Shown here in pieces: positions 24,084-35,065 of a stretch of 64,000 nt of DNA. The first letter of the stretch is position 1. Every line of letters starts with the position of its first letter. The position numbers and the translations under genes are program-made. Under the pieces are notes generated by a model. That model was not told the origin of the DNA. It made no database searches and saw nothing but the letters and a program-made list of their open reading frames with translations. Source of the DNA: Roseateles noduli. GTDB lineage: Bacteria; Pseudomonadota; Gammaproteobacteria; Burkholderiales; Burkholderiaceae_C. The stretch lies in the NCBI GenBank assembly GCA_002205125.1, contig NIOE01000014.1, positions 1-64,000 of the forward strand, given 5' to 3'.

Positions 24084-24935
24084 ATGCCCGATGACCACTG
24101 GATCCAGCTGCGACGCGATCCGCGCACCGGCATCGAGACCGTTCGGGCGCACTTCACCGGTCACGCCTACGACCCGCACGGCCATGACGAGCTGCTCATC
24201 GGCATCACGCAGCAAGGCGTGCAGCGCTTCCGCTGCCAGCGCGCGCTGCACACCAGCACGCCCGGCCGCGCCATCCTGATCGAGCCGGGCGCGGTCCACG
24301 ACGGCCACGCGCCGGAGGAAGCCGGCTTCACCTACGCGATGCTCTACCTGCCGCAGGACTGGACGACCCGGCTGCTGGCGCAGCACGGGCTGGGCGGCCT
24401 GTCTGCCATCCAGCCGGCGTTCCGCGACACGCTGGCGGAGGATCCTCGCCTCTTCACGGCGATCGAGTCGGCCTTCGACGCCCTTCACACAGGCGAGGCA
24501 CGACTGGGCTGCGACCAGCACCTGGACCGCCTGATCGGGCTGCTCGCCCGGCATGTCGCCGTCTCGGATGCACCGATCCACGGCGACTCCTCCAGGCTCG
24601 CAGAGCGCGCCCGCGAGTTCCTGCATGACCGCATGGCCTGGGACGTCGGCCTCGACGACCTGGCCGCGCACACCGGCATGGACCGGTTCCGCCTGACGCG
24701 GCAGTTCAAGCAGTCCTTCGGCCAGTCGCCGCACGCCTACCTCGTGAGCTTGCGCCTGCGCGCCGCGCGCGCGCTGCTGGCGCGCGGCCACCGGCCGTCC
24801 GAAGTCGCCACCGAGGTCGGCTTCTCCGACCAGAGCCATCTGGGACGCTGGTTCCAACGCGCCTACCGCCTCACACCGGCCGACTACCGGCGGCGCTGCA
24901 CAAACCTTCTAGACCGCGAACCGGGCTCACCGTGA
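24084..24935 (+). CDS. AraC-family transcriptional regulator
   Basis: A 283-residue AraC/XylS regulator. The N-terminal half is a cupin-like AraC_binding domain (HGHDELLIGITQQGVQRFRC near residues 33-52, ILIEPGAVHDGHAPEE near 70-85). The C-terminal double helix-turn-helix spans about 185-275 (LDDLAAHTGMDRFRLTRQFK, then PSEVATEVGFSDQSHLGRWF). The start has a GGAG ribosome site. The DUF2000 gene begins 40 bp downstream on the same strand, a neighbourhood suggesting that this regulator controls it. Confidence 0.92.
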   Translation: MPDDHWIQLRRDPRTGIETVRAHFTGHAYDPHGHDELLIGITQQGVQRFRCQRALHTSTPGRAILIEPGAVHDGHAPEEAGFTYAMLYLPQDWTTRLLAQHGLGGLSAIQPAFRDTLAEDPRLFTAIESAFDALHTGEARLGCDQHLDRLIGLLARHVAVSDAPIHGDSSRLAERAREFLHDRMAWDVGLDDLAAHTGMDRFRLTRQFKQSFGQSPHAYLVSLRLRAARALLARGHRPSEVATEVGFSDQSHLGRWFQRAYRLTPADYRRRCTNLLDREPGSP

Positions 24936-24975
24936 CGATGCGGGCTTCGCAGTTGAAGCACGCCGTGCGACGCCC

Positions 24976-25383
24976 ATGTTTGATACGAAAGTGGCCCTCA
25001 TCGTCCGAAGCGACCTCGCGACCTGGCAACGGCTGAACGTGACCGCGTTCCTCGCGACGGGCGTGGCGGCCTCGGCCCCGGAGGCGATCGGGGAACCGTA
25101 CGTGGACGCCCTCGGCCGGCGCTACGCCGCCATGCTGGGTCAGCCGATGATGGTCTTCGAGGCGGACCTCGCCGGCCTGCAGGCCGCGCACCGCAAGGGC
25201 ATGGAGCACAACCTGACCCTCGTGCCCTACGTCCACGCGATGTTCTCGACCGGTCACGACGAGGCCAACCGCAACGCCTTCCTCGCCGAGGACGCCGACC
25301 GGCCCGACCTCGTCGGGCTGGCGCTGCGCGGACCCAAGAAGGCCGTCGACAAGGCGATCAAGGGCCTCTCGCTGCACCGCTGA
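24976..25383 (+). CDS. DUF2000 family protein
   Basis: A 135-residue protein of the DUF2000 family (peptidyl-tRNA hydrolase II-like fold). Typical features are KVALIVRSDLATWQRLNVTA at the start, the central EAIGEPYVDALGRRY and a C-terminal LVGLALRGPKKAVDKAIKGL. The family has no agreed biochemical function. It follows an AraC regulator closely, which is a common arrangement. No signal peptide or membrane segment is present. Confidence 0.88.
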   Translation: MFDTKVALIVRSDLATWQRLNVTAFLATGVAASAPEAIGEPYVDALGRRYAAMLGQPMMVFEADLAGLQAAHRKGMEHNLTLVPYVHAMFSTGHDEANRNAFLAEDADRPDLVGLALRGPKKAVDKAIKGLSLHR

Positions 25384-25461
25384 CGGCACCGCAGACTGCG
25401 CCGCACACGGCCTCTCGGTTGTCCGCATGGCGCCGTCACGGCGCGCCGGTACATTCGCCGG

Positions 25462-26136
25462 ATGCCGTTGAGTCAAGCCGCCTGGGCCCGCATCGTCCCG
25501 TTCGCCCTCTTCATGCTGCTGCTGGCGCTGCGGGGCGCCTTGCCCGAGCAGAACGCCCTGGGCCTCGATCCGCGCTGGATCTATGCGCTGAACCTGGTGG
25601 TGGTCGGCGGCGCGCTGGCGTGGTTCTGGCGCGGCTACGGCGAGTTCGACCGGCAGAACCGCCCCAGCCTGCGCGAGGCCGGCCTGGCCGTCGCCGTCGG
25701 GCTGATCGTCTTCGGCCTGTGGATCCATCTCGACGCGCCGTGGATGCAGCTGGGCGAGGCGACCGCCGCCTTCGTGCCGATGACGGCGGACGGCCGCGTC
25801 GACTGGCCGCTGATCGTCATCCGCTGGCTGGGCGCGGCGCTGATCGTGCCGGTGATGGAAGAGCTGTTCTGGCGCAGCTTCCTGATGCGCTGGATCGCCA
25901 GCCCGCAGTTCGAGACGGTCGATCCGCGCGCGGCCGGCCTGCGCGCGCTGGTGCTGTCGACCTTCGTCTTCATGCTCGCGCACACGCTGTGGCTCGCGGC
26001 GATCGTGGCCGGCGCGGCCTACGCGTGGCTCTACATCCGCACCGGCAAGCTGTGGTGCGCCGTCATCGCGCATGCGGTGACGAACGGCGTGCTGGGGATC
26101 TGGGTGGTCTGGAGCGGGCGGTGGGAGTTCTGGTGA
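25462..26136 (+). CDS. CAAX prenyl protease-related (CPBP) membrane protein
   Basis: A 224-residue membrane protein with about six predicted helices. It has the CPBP motif pair: EELFWRSFLMRW (EExxxR) near residue 133 and HTLWLAAIVAG plus HAVTNGVLG in later helices, the putative metal-binding glutamates and histidines. It resembles the CAAX-protease-related family found in organisms with exosortase/PEP-CTERM sorting. A PEP-CTERM protein is encoded at 37225-37899, but no exosortase is in the window. TACATT at 25450-25455 ends 6 nt before the ATG, suggesting a leaderless mRNA. Confidence 0.85.
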   Translation: MPLSQAAWARIVPFALFMLLLALRGALPEQNALGLDPRWIYALNLVVVGGALAWFWRGYGEFDRQNRPSLREAGLAVAVGLIVFGLWIHLDAPWMQLGEATAAFVPMTADGRVDWPLIVIRWLGAALIVPVMEELFWRSFLMRWIASPQFETVDPRAAGLRALVLSTFVFMLAHTLWLAAIVAGAAYAWLYIRTGKLWCAVIAHAVTNGVLGIWVVWSGRWEFW

Positions 26137-26154
26137 GCCGCTGCCCGCCGCGTC

Positions 26155-26919
26155 TCAGCGCTTGAGCGCCTTCGTCACGGCCGCCGGCCGCTGCAGGTGC
26201 TTGAAGCGCTCGAACAGCCAGCAGCGCATGCCCATCACCAGCGTGAACTGACGTTTCTCCTCGTCGGGCAGCTTCTGGTCGAGCAGATGCTGGCGCGCGA
26301 AGTCCTCGGCGACGCGCTGCAGCCGGTCGCGCAGCTCGCGCGCCATGCCCGGACTGAGCTGGCCGTGGACCAGCATCAGCAGTTCCGCGTCGTTGTCGAA
26401 GCCGCCGGCGAAGAAGTCCTGCATGACGTTCTCGCGGAAGAAGGCCATCACCGGCCCCTGCGGCCGCCAGCGGAAGGTCTTCGCGACCTGCAGCCGGTAG
26501 CGGTTCAGCGGTCGCAGCTCGATGATGCCGAGCCGGTCCAGCTGCGCCAGCGCGCGCGTCACGTCCGCCTCGCCCATCCGGTAGGTCGCGACGATCTGCT
26601 CGAAGCTCCACTGGCTCAGGCAGCAGATGGCGGTCAGCAGCAGCTTCTCGTCGGCGACGACCTCGCGTTCCTGCTGCAGCGTCAATTCGCTCCGCAGCGA
26701 CGTCGACCGGGCGAGGCGCTGTGACAGCTCGGCGAAATCGGTCTTCAGCACGCGGCAGATCTCGTCGATGCGCGACAGCGGCATCTCCCCGCCCGACGCG
26801 AACATGCGCTTCACGCTGGACTCGGACAGGTCCAGCGCCGTCGCCAGCTGCGCGTAGCTGATGCCGGACTGCTTCAGCTCGGCCTTGATGAGATCGATGA
26901 GGGATTGCGTGCTCGCCAT
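26155..26919 (-). CDS. XRE-family helix-turn-helix regulator
   Basis: A 254-residue regulator. Residues about 8-65 form an XRE/Cro helix-turn-helix (SYAQLATALDLSESSVKRMF). Residues about 85-150 look like a second, winged-helix segment (WSFEQIVATYRMGEADVTRA, then LGIIELRPLNRYRL). The C-terminal 100 residues are helical and of unknown role. Such two-part proteins are common single-gene regulators in Burkholderiales. TAACGT lies about 8 nt upstream of the ATG on the minus strand. It converges with the CAAX-protease gene (18-bp gap). No target is evident. Confidence 0.82.
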   Translation of the reverse strand: MASTQSLIDLIKAELKQSGISYAQLATALDLSESSVKRMFASGGEMPLSRIDEICRVLKTDFAELSQRLARSTSLRSELTLQQEREVVADEKLLLTAICCLSQWSFEQIVATYRMGEADVTRALAQLDRLGIIELRPLNRYRLQVAKTFRWRPQGPVMAFFRENVMQDFFAGGFDNDAELLMLVHGQLSPGMARELRDRLQRVAEDFARQHLLDQKLPDEEKRQFTLVMGMRCWLFERFKHLQRPAAVTKALKR

Positions 26920-27078
26920 GGGGGCGGACGTTAGCGCAAGTCGGTGGCGGGAGCCCATGACCGGTAGCGGGATTCGAGACCGGCCGGCCCGCGCCGCGAT
27001 ACCGACGCAAGCGAAGCGCGCCGGCGACGACTCGGCTTACGACCATCGCACCCGTTCCAACTTTCACGGGCGCCGACC

Positions 27079-28326
27079 ATGCTCCGCCGACGTCATCTCC
27101 TGTGCTGCGGCGCCGCCGCGGCGGCGGGTCTCTTCAGCGCGCTCGCGGCCGATGCGGCCGGTCCGTTGCGCAATCCTTGCGGCCACGCCTCGCTCCCGAT
27201 CCCCGGCGTCGATCCGCAGTGGCTCGAACGCGTCTGGGACGGCCTCGACCCCGCGCAACTCTGGGACGTCCATGCCCACCTGATCGGCACCGGCGAGTCG
27301 GGGTCGGGCTGCTGGATCGCGCCGTCGCTGTCGCAGTGGTGGCATCCGGTCGAATTCGCGCGCAAGCACGCGATCCTCAACGGCGCCTGTGTCGATCCGC
27401 GCTCCGTCGCCTCGGGTGACATCGATCGCTCCTACGTGCGTCGGCTCACCGCGCTGGCCGATGCCTTCCCGACGGGCGCGCGCTGGCTGCTCTTCGCCTT
27501 CGACGAGGCGGTGGATGCCGCCGGCCATCGACGCCCCGACTGGACCACCTTCCATGTCCCCGACGCCTACGCCCGCGCGGTCGCCGCCGAACGCCCCGAT
27601 CGCTTCGGCTGGGTGGCCAGCATCCATCCGAACCGGGCAGACGCGCTGGAGCGCCTGGAGCGGGCAATCACCGGCGGCGCCCTCGCGATCAAGTGGCTGC
27701 CGAGCAGCATGGCCATCGACCTGCGCGACGCGCGCCTGCGGCCGTTCTACGACCGACTCGCGGCCGCGCGACTGCCGCTCATCGTCCATTGCGGGGAAGA
27801 ACACGCCGTGCCCGGCGCGGACCGGCAGGACCTCGGCAATCCGCTGCTGCTGCGCGAGCCGCTGCGCCACGGCGTGCGCGTGATCGCGGCGCACTGCGCG
27901 TCGCTGGGCCTCGCGATGGACCTGGACCTCCCCCGGCCCCGACCCGCGACGGCCTTCGACCTCTTCGCCCGCCTGATGGACGAACCGGCCTGGCGCGGCC
28001 TGCTGCTCGGCGACGTCTCCGCGATGTTCCAGTTCAACCGTCGCCCCGAGGTCTGGCGCACCGTGCTGCGACGCCAGGACTGGCACGACCGGCTGTTGCA
28101 CGGTTCCGACTACCCCCTGCCGGGCGTGCTGCCGCTGGTCCGCCTGCCCCAGCTCGTCCGGGCGGGCGTGCTGGACGAAGCGCACGTCGCTCCTTTGGGG
28201 GCATTGCGCAACCACCACCCGCTGATGTTTGATCTCGCCCTCAAGCGCTTCGCCCGGTGGCAGGGAGACGCGCTGGGCGCGCCGGTCTTCGCGACCGCCC
28301 GGCACTTTCCCGTTCCAGCGGCGTGA
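27079..28326 (+). CDS. Exported amidohydrolase-family (Amidohydro_2) hydrolase
   Basis: A 415-residue protein with an Arg-rich N terminus and hydrophobic core (MLRRRHLLCCGAAAAAGLFS) suggesting export, possibly by Tat. The hydrolase domain has the metal motif DVHAHLIG near residue 63, a central KWLPSSM, IVHCGEEH near 235, AAHCASLG near 273 and HGSDYPL near 346, the pattern of metal-dependent TIM-barrel hydrolases of the aminocarboxymuconate decarboxylase/Amidohydro_2 group. The substrate is unknown. A strong ribosome site is not obvious. It stands alone between an XRE gene and the YiaA-type operon. Confidence 0.78.
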   Translation: MLRRRHLLCCGAAAAAGLFSALAADAAGPLRNPCGHASLPIPGVDPQWLERVWDGLDPAQLWDVHAHLIGTGESGSGCWIAPSLSQWWHPVEFARKHAILNGACVDPRSVASGDIDRSYVRRLTALADAFPTGARWLLFAFDEAVDAAGHRRPDWTTFHVPDAYARAVAAERPDRFGWVASIHPNRADALERLERAITGGALAIKWLPSSMAIDLRDARLRPFYDRLAAARLPLIVHCGEEHAVPGADRQDLGNPLLLREPLRHGVRVIAAHCASLGLAMDLDLPRPRPATAFDLFARLMDEPAWRGLLLGDVSAMFQFNRRPEVWRTVLRRQDWHDRLLHGSDYPLPGVLPLVRLPQLVRAGVLDEAHVAPLGALRNHHPLMFDLALKRFARWQGDALGAPVFATARHFPVPAA

Positions 28327-28553
28327 CTGATTCCCTGAATGCGGGACTGAGCCGTACGAACGGGCCTCGGACCGAGCGGTAGCACCGATCGATACCGGGA
28401 CAGGCGGCGGGTGATACTCACCGCAAATCAGCAGGGGGAACCGGGTCGGCGCGACGACAGTTGCGCCATCGCCACCGGCAACCCCCCGACGGGGCGACGA
28501 CCCCGGCAACCACAACCGGTCCTGAACGACCGGATTCCAGGAGGAACGTAGAC

Positions 28554-29036
28554 ATGACCACCCCGCACATCCGCATCCAGCGCGACACGAAAGCCTGGCG
28601 TTATCAGGTGTGGATCTCCTTCGGCATCAGCGTCGCGCTCTGCGCGATCGGCCTGGCCTGGCTGCCGGGCGCCGACCTGGACCGCGCCTTCATGGTCATG
28701 GGCTACGTGTTCTGCCTGTCCACCGCCTTCGCGCTGTCCAAGTACATCCGCGACAACCAGGGCGCCCGCGCCGACACGCCGATGTGGGGCATCGTGGTCT
28801 GGAGCGGCTTCGCGCTGGCGATGGCGCTCACCGGCTGGGGCCTGTGGCGCATGGAGATCCAGCCGGTCTGGAAGGCCTACCTGCTGGTCTGCTGGTTCTA
28901 CCTGATCTCCAACGTCTTCACCCTGGCCAAGATGCTGCGCGACGCCCACGAGGCCGATCTGACCGAAGCCCGCCAGCAAGGCCGCCGCGAAGCCCTGCGC
29001 GAGACCGCGCCGACCGTGTCGGCCGCCGCTCAATGA
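28554..29036 (+). CDS. YiaA/YiaB-family inner-membrane protein
   Basis: A 160-residue protein with four membrane helices arranged as two YiaAB helix-hairpin units (WVSFG-like WISFGISVALCAIGLAWLPG, then VFCLSTAFALSKYIRDN, and a second pair). The start has an excellent ribosome site (AGGAGGAACGTAGAC). YiaA-family proteins are of unknown function. It heads a likely operon with the secreted protein at 29099 and the DUF2145 gene. The 227-bp gap upstream holds no recognised element. Confidence 0.82.
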   Translation: MTTPHIRIQRDTKAWRYQVWISFGISVALCAIGLAWLPGADLDRAFMVMGYVFCLSTAFALSKYIRDNQGARADTPMWGIVVWSGFALAMALTGWGLWRMEIQPVWKAYLLVCWFYLISNVFTLAKMLRDAHEADLTEARQQGRREALRETAPTVSAAAQ

Positions 29037-29098
29037 ACGCCCTTGCCGACCTCGTCACCGATCTCCGTCCCCTCTCTCCGACCGCAAGGAGCCTTCCC

Positions 29099-29548
29099 AT
29101 GCGTCCCCGTTCGACCTTCCGCCCCCTGCTCTCTCTCCTGACCGCCGCCGCCCTCGCCTTCGGTGCGACCGGCGCGGCCCGGGCCCACGGCCCGAGCGAC
29201 GCCAGCGCCGCGCTGTCGGCCGTCCCGGTCGCCATCTCGGTCGTCGCGCCTTCCGCGGTGCTGTCCGGCGGCGCGGCCCTCGTGGTGGTCGCGGTCGAGA
29301 GCACCGCCCGCGGCACCGTCTGGGTCCTGGAACGCGCTTCCGACGGTGTGCGCATCAGCGTCGAGTTCTTCGGCAAGGTGGCGGTCGGCGCATCGAACGC
29401 CATCGGCACGGCCATCGTCGTCACGGCGATCAGCACCGGCTTCGTCCTGTCCGCGGCGAGCGAGGCGGTCGCCTTCATCCCGAACGAGATCGGCGCCTCG
29501 CTGCTCCACAACGAGCGCATCACCGACAAGGACCGCGTGTCGCGATGA
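29099..29548 (+). CDS. Small secreted protein of unknown function
   Basis: A 149-residue protein starting at an ATG with AAGGAG before it. A signal peptide (MRPRSTFRPLLSLLTAAALA, cleavage near ARA-HG) precedes a mature part of alternating hydrophobic strands (AVPVAISVVAPSAVLSGGAA, VVTAISTGFVLSAASEAVAF). It could be a small membrane-associated or lipid-binding protein; no family was recognised. Its stop overlaps the ATG of the DUF2145 gene (ATGA, 29545-29548), so the two are translationally coupled. Confidence 0.75.
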   Translation: MRPRSTFRPLLSLLTAAALAFGATGAARAHGPSDASAALSAVPVAISVVAPSAVLSGGAALVVVAVESTARGTVWVLERASDGVRISVEFFGKVAVGASNAIGTAIVVTAISTGFVLSAASEAVAFIPNEIGASLLHNERITDKDRVSR

Positions 29549-30387
29549 GCAGCCGTCCGGCCATGAAGACGACCCTGGCGACCGCCGTGCTGGCGGCGAC
29601 CCTGGTGGGAACGCTGGCCGCGGGTCCGGCCTGGGCTGGCCGCCCGTGCGAGAACGCCAAGCCCACCGTCGACCAGATCAAGCGCGGCATGGCCCTCGCG
29701 CAGGCCACCGCCGCCGCGCTGGACCGCAGCGGTGCCGACGTCGTGCTGCTGGCCCGTGCGGGACAGGATCTCAGCGAATACGGACTGCGCTGGTCGCACG
29801 TGGGTTTCGTCTATCGCGACACCATCGGCAGCGGCGCCGACGCCAAGCCCGTCTGGCGCGTGGTGCACAAGCTCAACCAGTGCGGCACGGCGCAGGCCGA
29901 CCTGTACCGGCAAGGCCTGGGGGAGTTCTTCCTGGACAACCCGCACCGCTACGAGGCGGCGTTCTCGGTGCTCCAGCCCGAGCTCCAGCAGGCCCTGCTG
30001 CCGGTGCTGCGCGAGAACGCCCGCGCGGCGGCCCTGCACACGCCGGACTACAACATGGTCGCCTACCCGTGGTCGCGCCAGTACCAGCAGAGCAACCAAT
30101 GGGCGCTCGAAACGCTGGCGACCGCCGCCGCGCCGCGCGAGGTGCTCAATCGCGCGCAGGCGCAGGACTGGCTCAAGCGCCAGGGCTACCAGCCGTCTGA
30201 CCTGCGCCTGTCGACCGCCAAGCGGTTGGGCGCGCGCATCGGCATGGCCAACGTCGCCTTCGACGATCATCCGTCCGCGAAGCGTTTCGCGGGCCACATC
30301 GAGACCACGACGGCCGACACCGTCTTCACCTGGCTCACGCGCAGCGGTTACGGCCAGGCGCCGCAGAGCGTGAAGGCCTCGCCCTGA
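29545..30387 (+). CDS. Secreted DUF2145 family protein
   Basis: A 280-residue protein with an N-terminal signal (MKTTLATAVLAATLVGTLAA from residue 7, cleavage near AWA-GR). The mature protein matches DUF2145: a Cys near the start (GRPCENAKPTVDQIKRGMAL), VVLLARAGQDLSEYGLRWSH, WRVVHKLNQCGT, LYRQGLGEFFLDNPHRYEA and TPDYNMVAYPWSRQYQQSNQ. The His, Asp and Asn residues in these blocks suggest a periplasmic hydrolase resembling NlpC-like or amidase folds, but no activity is known. It ends the YiaA-secreted-DUF2145 operon. Confidence 0.85.
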   Translation: MSSRPAMKTTLATAVLAATLVGTLAAGPAWAGRPCENAKPTVDQIKRGMALAQATAAALDRSGADVVLLARAGQDLSEYGLRWSHVGFVYRDTIGSGADAKPVWRVVHKLNQCGTAQADLYRQGLGEFFLDNPHRYEAAFSVLQPELQQALLPVLRENARAAALHTPDYNMVAYPWSRQYQQSNQWALETLATAAAPREVLNRAQAQDWLKRQGYQPSDLRLSTAKRLGARIGMANVAFDDHPSAKRFAGHIETTTADTVFTWLTRSGYGQAPQSVKASP

Positions 30388-30464
30388 GGGGTCCTCGCGG
30401 ACCCTGACGCGGCCGATTCCGGACCTTGAGCCCTCCCTCCCCGACTTCCACAGCGAGCCCTCCC

Positions 30465-32390
30465 ATGAGCGACTCTTCCCACACCAGCCAGTTCGCGTTG
30501 CTGAGCCAGCGCCGATTCGCGCCCTTCTTCTGGACGCAGTTCCTCGGCGCGGGCAACGACAACCTGTTCAAGTTCGCCTTCACGGTGCTGGTGACCTACC
30601 AGCTCAACGTGAGCTGGCTGCCGCCGACGCAGGCGGGGCTGGCCATCGGCGCGCTGTTCATCCTGCCATTCGTGCTGTTCTCGGCCACCAGCGGCCAGCT
30701 CGCCGACAAGTACGACAAGGCGCGGCTGATGCGCTTCGTCAAGTCGCTCGAGATCGTCATCATGGCGCTGGCCGCCTACGGCTTCTACGCGGTCAACGTG
30801 CCGGTGCTGCTGGGCTGCGTGTTCCTGATGGGGCTGCACTCCACGCTGTTCGGGCCGGTGAAGTACGCCTACCTGCCGCAGCACCTGAGCGATCACGAGA
30901 TCACCGGCGGCAACGGCATGGTCGAGATGGGGACCTTCGTGTCCATCCTGCTGGGCAACCTGGCGGGCGGGCTGCTGGTCGCCACGCCGATCGTCGGGCC
31001 GCAGCATGTGGCGATCGCCTGCGTGGTGGTGGCGCTGCTGGGTCGCGCGACGGCGCAGGCGATTCCGGCCAGCCCGTCGACGGTGCCGGACCTCGTCATC
31101 AACTGGAATCCGGTCAGCGAGACCTGGCGCAACCTGAAGCTGGCACACAGCCAGCTGGCGGTGTTCCGCTCGCTGCTGGGCATCTCCTGGATGTGGTTCT
31201 TCGGCGCGGTGTTCCTGGCCAACTTCCCGTCGTTCGCGAAGGAAGTGCTGCACGGCAACGAGCAGGTCGCGTCGCTGCTGCTGATGGTGTTCTCGGTGGG
31301 CATCGGCATCGGCTCGCTGCTGTGCGAGGTGCTGTCGCGCCGGCAGGTCGAGATCGGCCTGGTGCCGCTGGGCGCCATCGGCATGAGCGTCTTCGCGATC
31401 GACCTGTACTTCGCCTCGCGCGGGCTGCCGCCGTCGGCGCCGCTGAGCGTGGGGGCCTTCCTCGCCAACCATGCGCACTGGCGCGTGCTGGCCGACCTGG
31501 GCCTGCTGGCGCTCTTCGCCGGCCTGTACAGCGTGCCGATGTACGCGCTGATCCAGATGCGGGCGCAGCCGTCGCACCGCGCGCGGATCATCGCGGCGAA
31601 CAACATCCTCAACGCGCTCTTCATGATCGCCAGCTCGATCCTGGCCGGCGCGCTGCTGGGCGCCGGCCTGACGATCCCGCAGCTGTTCCTGGTGGTCGGC
31701 ATCGCCAACGCGGTGGTGGCGTTCTACATCTTCCTGGTCGTGCCGGAGTACCTGCTGCGCTTCTTCGCCTTCGTGCTGTCGCGCCTGATCTACCGCTTCC
31801 GGGTCACCGGCGATCAGCACATCCCGACGCAGGGCGCGGCGGTGCTGGTGTGCAACCACGTCAGCTTCGTCGACGCCGTGCTGCTGATGGCGGCGAGCCC
31901 GCGGCCGATCCGTTTCCTGATGGACCACCGCATCTTCCGGGTGCCGGTGCTGGGCTGGATGTTCAAGCTGGCCAAGGCGATCCCGATCGCGCCGCAGAAG
32001 GAAGACGCGGCGACCTACGACGCGGCCTTCGCCGCCGCGCAGGCGGTGCTGGACGACGGCGAGCTGGTGGGCATCTTCCCGGAAGGCGGTCTCACCCGCG
32101 ATGGTTCGCTGCAGGCCTTCAAGGGCGGCGTGATGAAGCTGGTGGAAGGACGTCCCGACATCCCGGTGGTGCCGATGGCGCTGCAGAACCTGTGGGGGTC
32201 GTTCTTCTCGCGCGTCGAGCAGGGGCAGGCGATGGTGCGGCCGTTCCGGCGCGGGCTGTTCAGCCGCGTGGGGTTGGCGGCGTCGGCGCCTATCCCGGCG
32301 AAGGATGTGACGCCGGACCTGCTGCGCGAGCGCGTGGCGGCGTTGCTGGGTCCTCAGGACACGGCGGCGTCGCAGCCGGTGAAAGCGTGA
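30465..32390 (+). CDS. MFS lysophospholipid transporter-acyltransferase fusion (LplT-PlsC type)
   Basis: A 641-residue fusion. Residues about 15-415 form a 12-helix major-facilitator domain of the LplT type (FWTQFLGAGNDNLFKFAFTV, then GLHSTLFGPVKYAYLPQHLS). Residues about 430-625 form a PlsC 1-acylglycerol-3-phosphate acyltransferase domain with catalytic NHVSFVD (H-x4-D) and FPEGGLTRDG. It would flip lysophospholipids inward and re-acylate them, as LplT and Aas do together in enterobacteria. The AMP-binding acyl-ACP synthetase domain of Aas is absent here. The ATG at 30465 was preferred over an upstream TTG. A terminator follows. Confidence 0.9.
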   Translation: MSDSSHTSQFALLSQRRFAPFFWTQFLGAGNDNLFKFAFTVLVTYQLNVSWLPPTQAGLAIGALFILPFVLFSATSGQLADKYDKARLMRFVKSLEIVIMALAAYGFYAVNVPVLLGCVFLMGLHSTLFGPVKYAYLPQHLSDHEITGGNGMVEMGTFVSILLGNLAGGLLVATPIVGPQHVAIACVVVALLGRATAQAIPASPSTVPDLVINWNPVSETWRNLKLAHSQLAVFRSLLGISWMWFFGAVFLANFPSFAKEVLHGNEQVASLLLMVFSVGIGIGSLLCEVLSRRQVEIGLVPLGAIGMSVFAIDLYFASRGLPPSAPLSVGAFLANHAHWRVLADLGLLALFAGLYSVPMYALIQMRAQPSHRARIIAANNILNALFMIASSILAGALLGAGLTIPQLFLVVGIANAVVAFYIFLVVPEYLLRFFAFVLSRLIYRFRVTGDQHIPTQGAAVLVCNHVSFVDAVLLMAASPRPIRFLMDHRIFRVPVLGWMFKLAKAIPIAPQKEDAATYDAAFAAAQAVLDDGELVGIFPEGGLTRDGSLQAFKGGVMKLVEGRPDIPVVPMALQNLWGSFFSRVEQGQAMVRPFRRGLFSRVGLAASAPIPAKDVTPDLLRERVAALLGPQDTAASQPVKA

Positions 32391-32415
32391 GCTGATCTGA
32401 TCCGGTAGCAAGCAG

Positions 32416-32447
32416 GAAGGCCTCCGAAAGGAGGCCTTCTGCGTTTC
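32416..32447. terminator. Bidirectional rho-independent terminator
   Basis: A perfect 9-bp stem with a GAAA tetraloop (32417-32425 with 32430-32438, AAGGCCTCC and its complement) is followed by CTGCGTTT. It lies between two convergent genes (acyltransferase fusion and the 167-residue membrane protein) and has A/T flanks on both sides, so it probably serves both. Confidence 0.85.
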
Positions 32448-32457
32448 CGGAGCTGCA

Positions 32458-32958
32458 TCACGCGCTGCGGGCGCCTCGCCGCATCAACCGCCTGATCCGC
32501 AACTTGATCGCCCTCGCCGATCGCCACACCGCGCTTGCGCGGACCCAGACGAGCAGGCTTTCCTTCCAGACGGTCCAGCGTCCGTAGAGCCGCGCGAACC
32601 AGGGCAGGCTCATCAGCGCGGGCTGCGTCAGCGCGAAGATCCGCGCCACCACCGCCGTGCCGACGACCTTCGCGAGCACGATGACGCTGAGTCCCAGGCC
32701 CGGCCGGCCGATGCCGATGAGCCAGAGCGCCAGCAGCTTGATCGGCAGCAGCAGCAGGCCCGGCAGGAAGAACACCACCAGCGCCAGATACGGCGGAAGG
32801 CGCCTCACGACGGCTTCCAGCTGGCGCAGCACCGGCAGGCGGCCGATGGCAGCCATCGCGCGCTGCAGCGGTTCCCAGCCCCATTCCTCGAAGAGGATGA
32901 CGATGGCCAGGACGACGCGGATCAACCAGCGGATGGGCGCGAAGAGCAACTTCAGCAT
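32458..32958 (-). CDS. Conserved-looking small integral membrane protein
   Basis: A 166-residue protein from the ATG at 32958; a GTG at 32961 is one codon upstream. The first half is hydrophobic with an amphipathic start (MLKLLFAPIRWLIRVVLAIV) and two to three membrane segments (about 5-25, 58-82, 88-108). The C-terminal 50 residues are strongly basic (VRASAVWRSARAIKLRIRRL). No family was recognised. Burkholderiales carry similar small membrane proteins of unknown role near tgt. Confidence 0.7.
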   Translation of the reverse strand: MLKLLFAPIRWLIRVVLAIVILFEEWGWEPLQRAMAAIGRLPVLRQLEAVVRRLPPYLALVVFFLPGLLLLPIKLLALWLIGIGRPGLGLSVIVLAKVVGTAVVARIFALTQPALMSLPWFARLYGRWTVWKESLLVWVRASAVWRSARAIKLRIRRLMRRGARSA

Positions 32959-32998
32959 CACGCCATCTTTGCACGGCCCACCTTAGGGCCTTCTGAAG

Positions 32999-35021
<2,023 letters not shown>

Positions 35022-35065
35022 CCAACCAACCGCGAGGGGCGCGTCCGGCCGCGACAATCGCGCCC

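Noticed and set aside
28327-28553. Possible riboswitch before the YiaA-type operon
   Set aside because: Several short GC complementarities exist but no conserved riboswitch core could be recognised.
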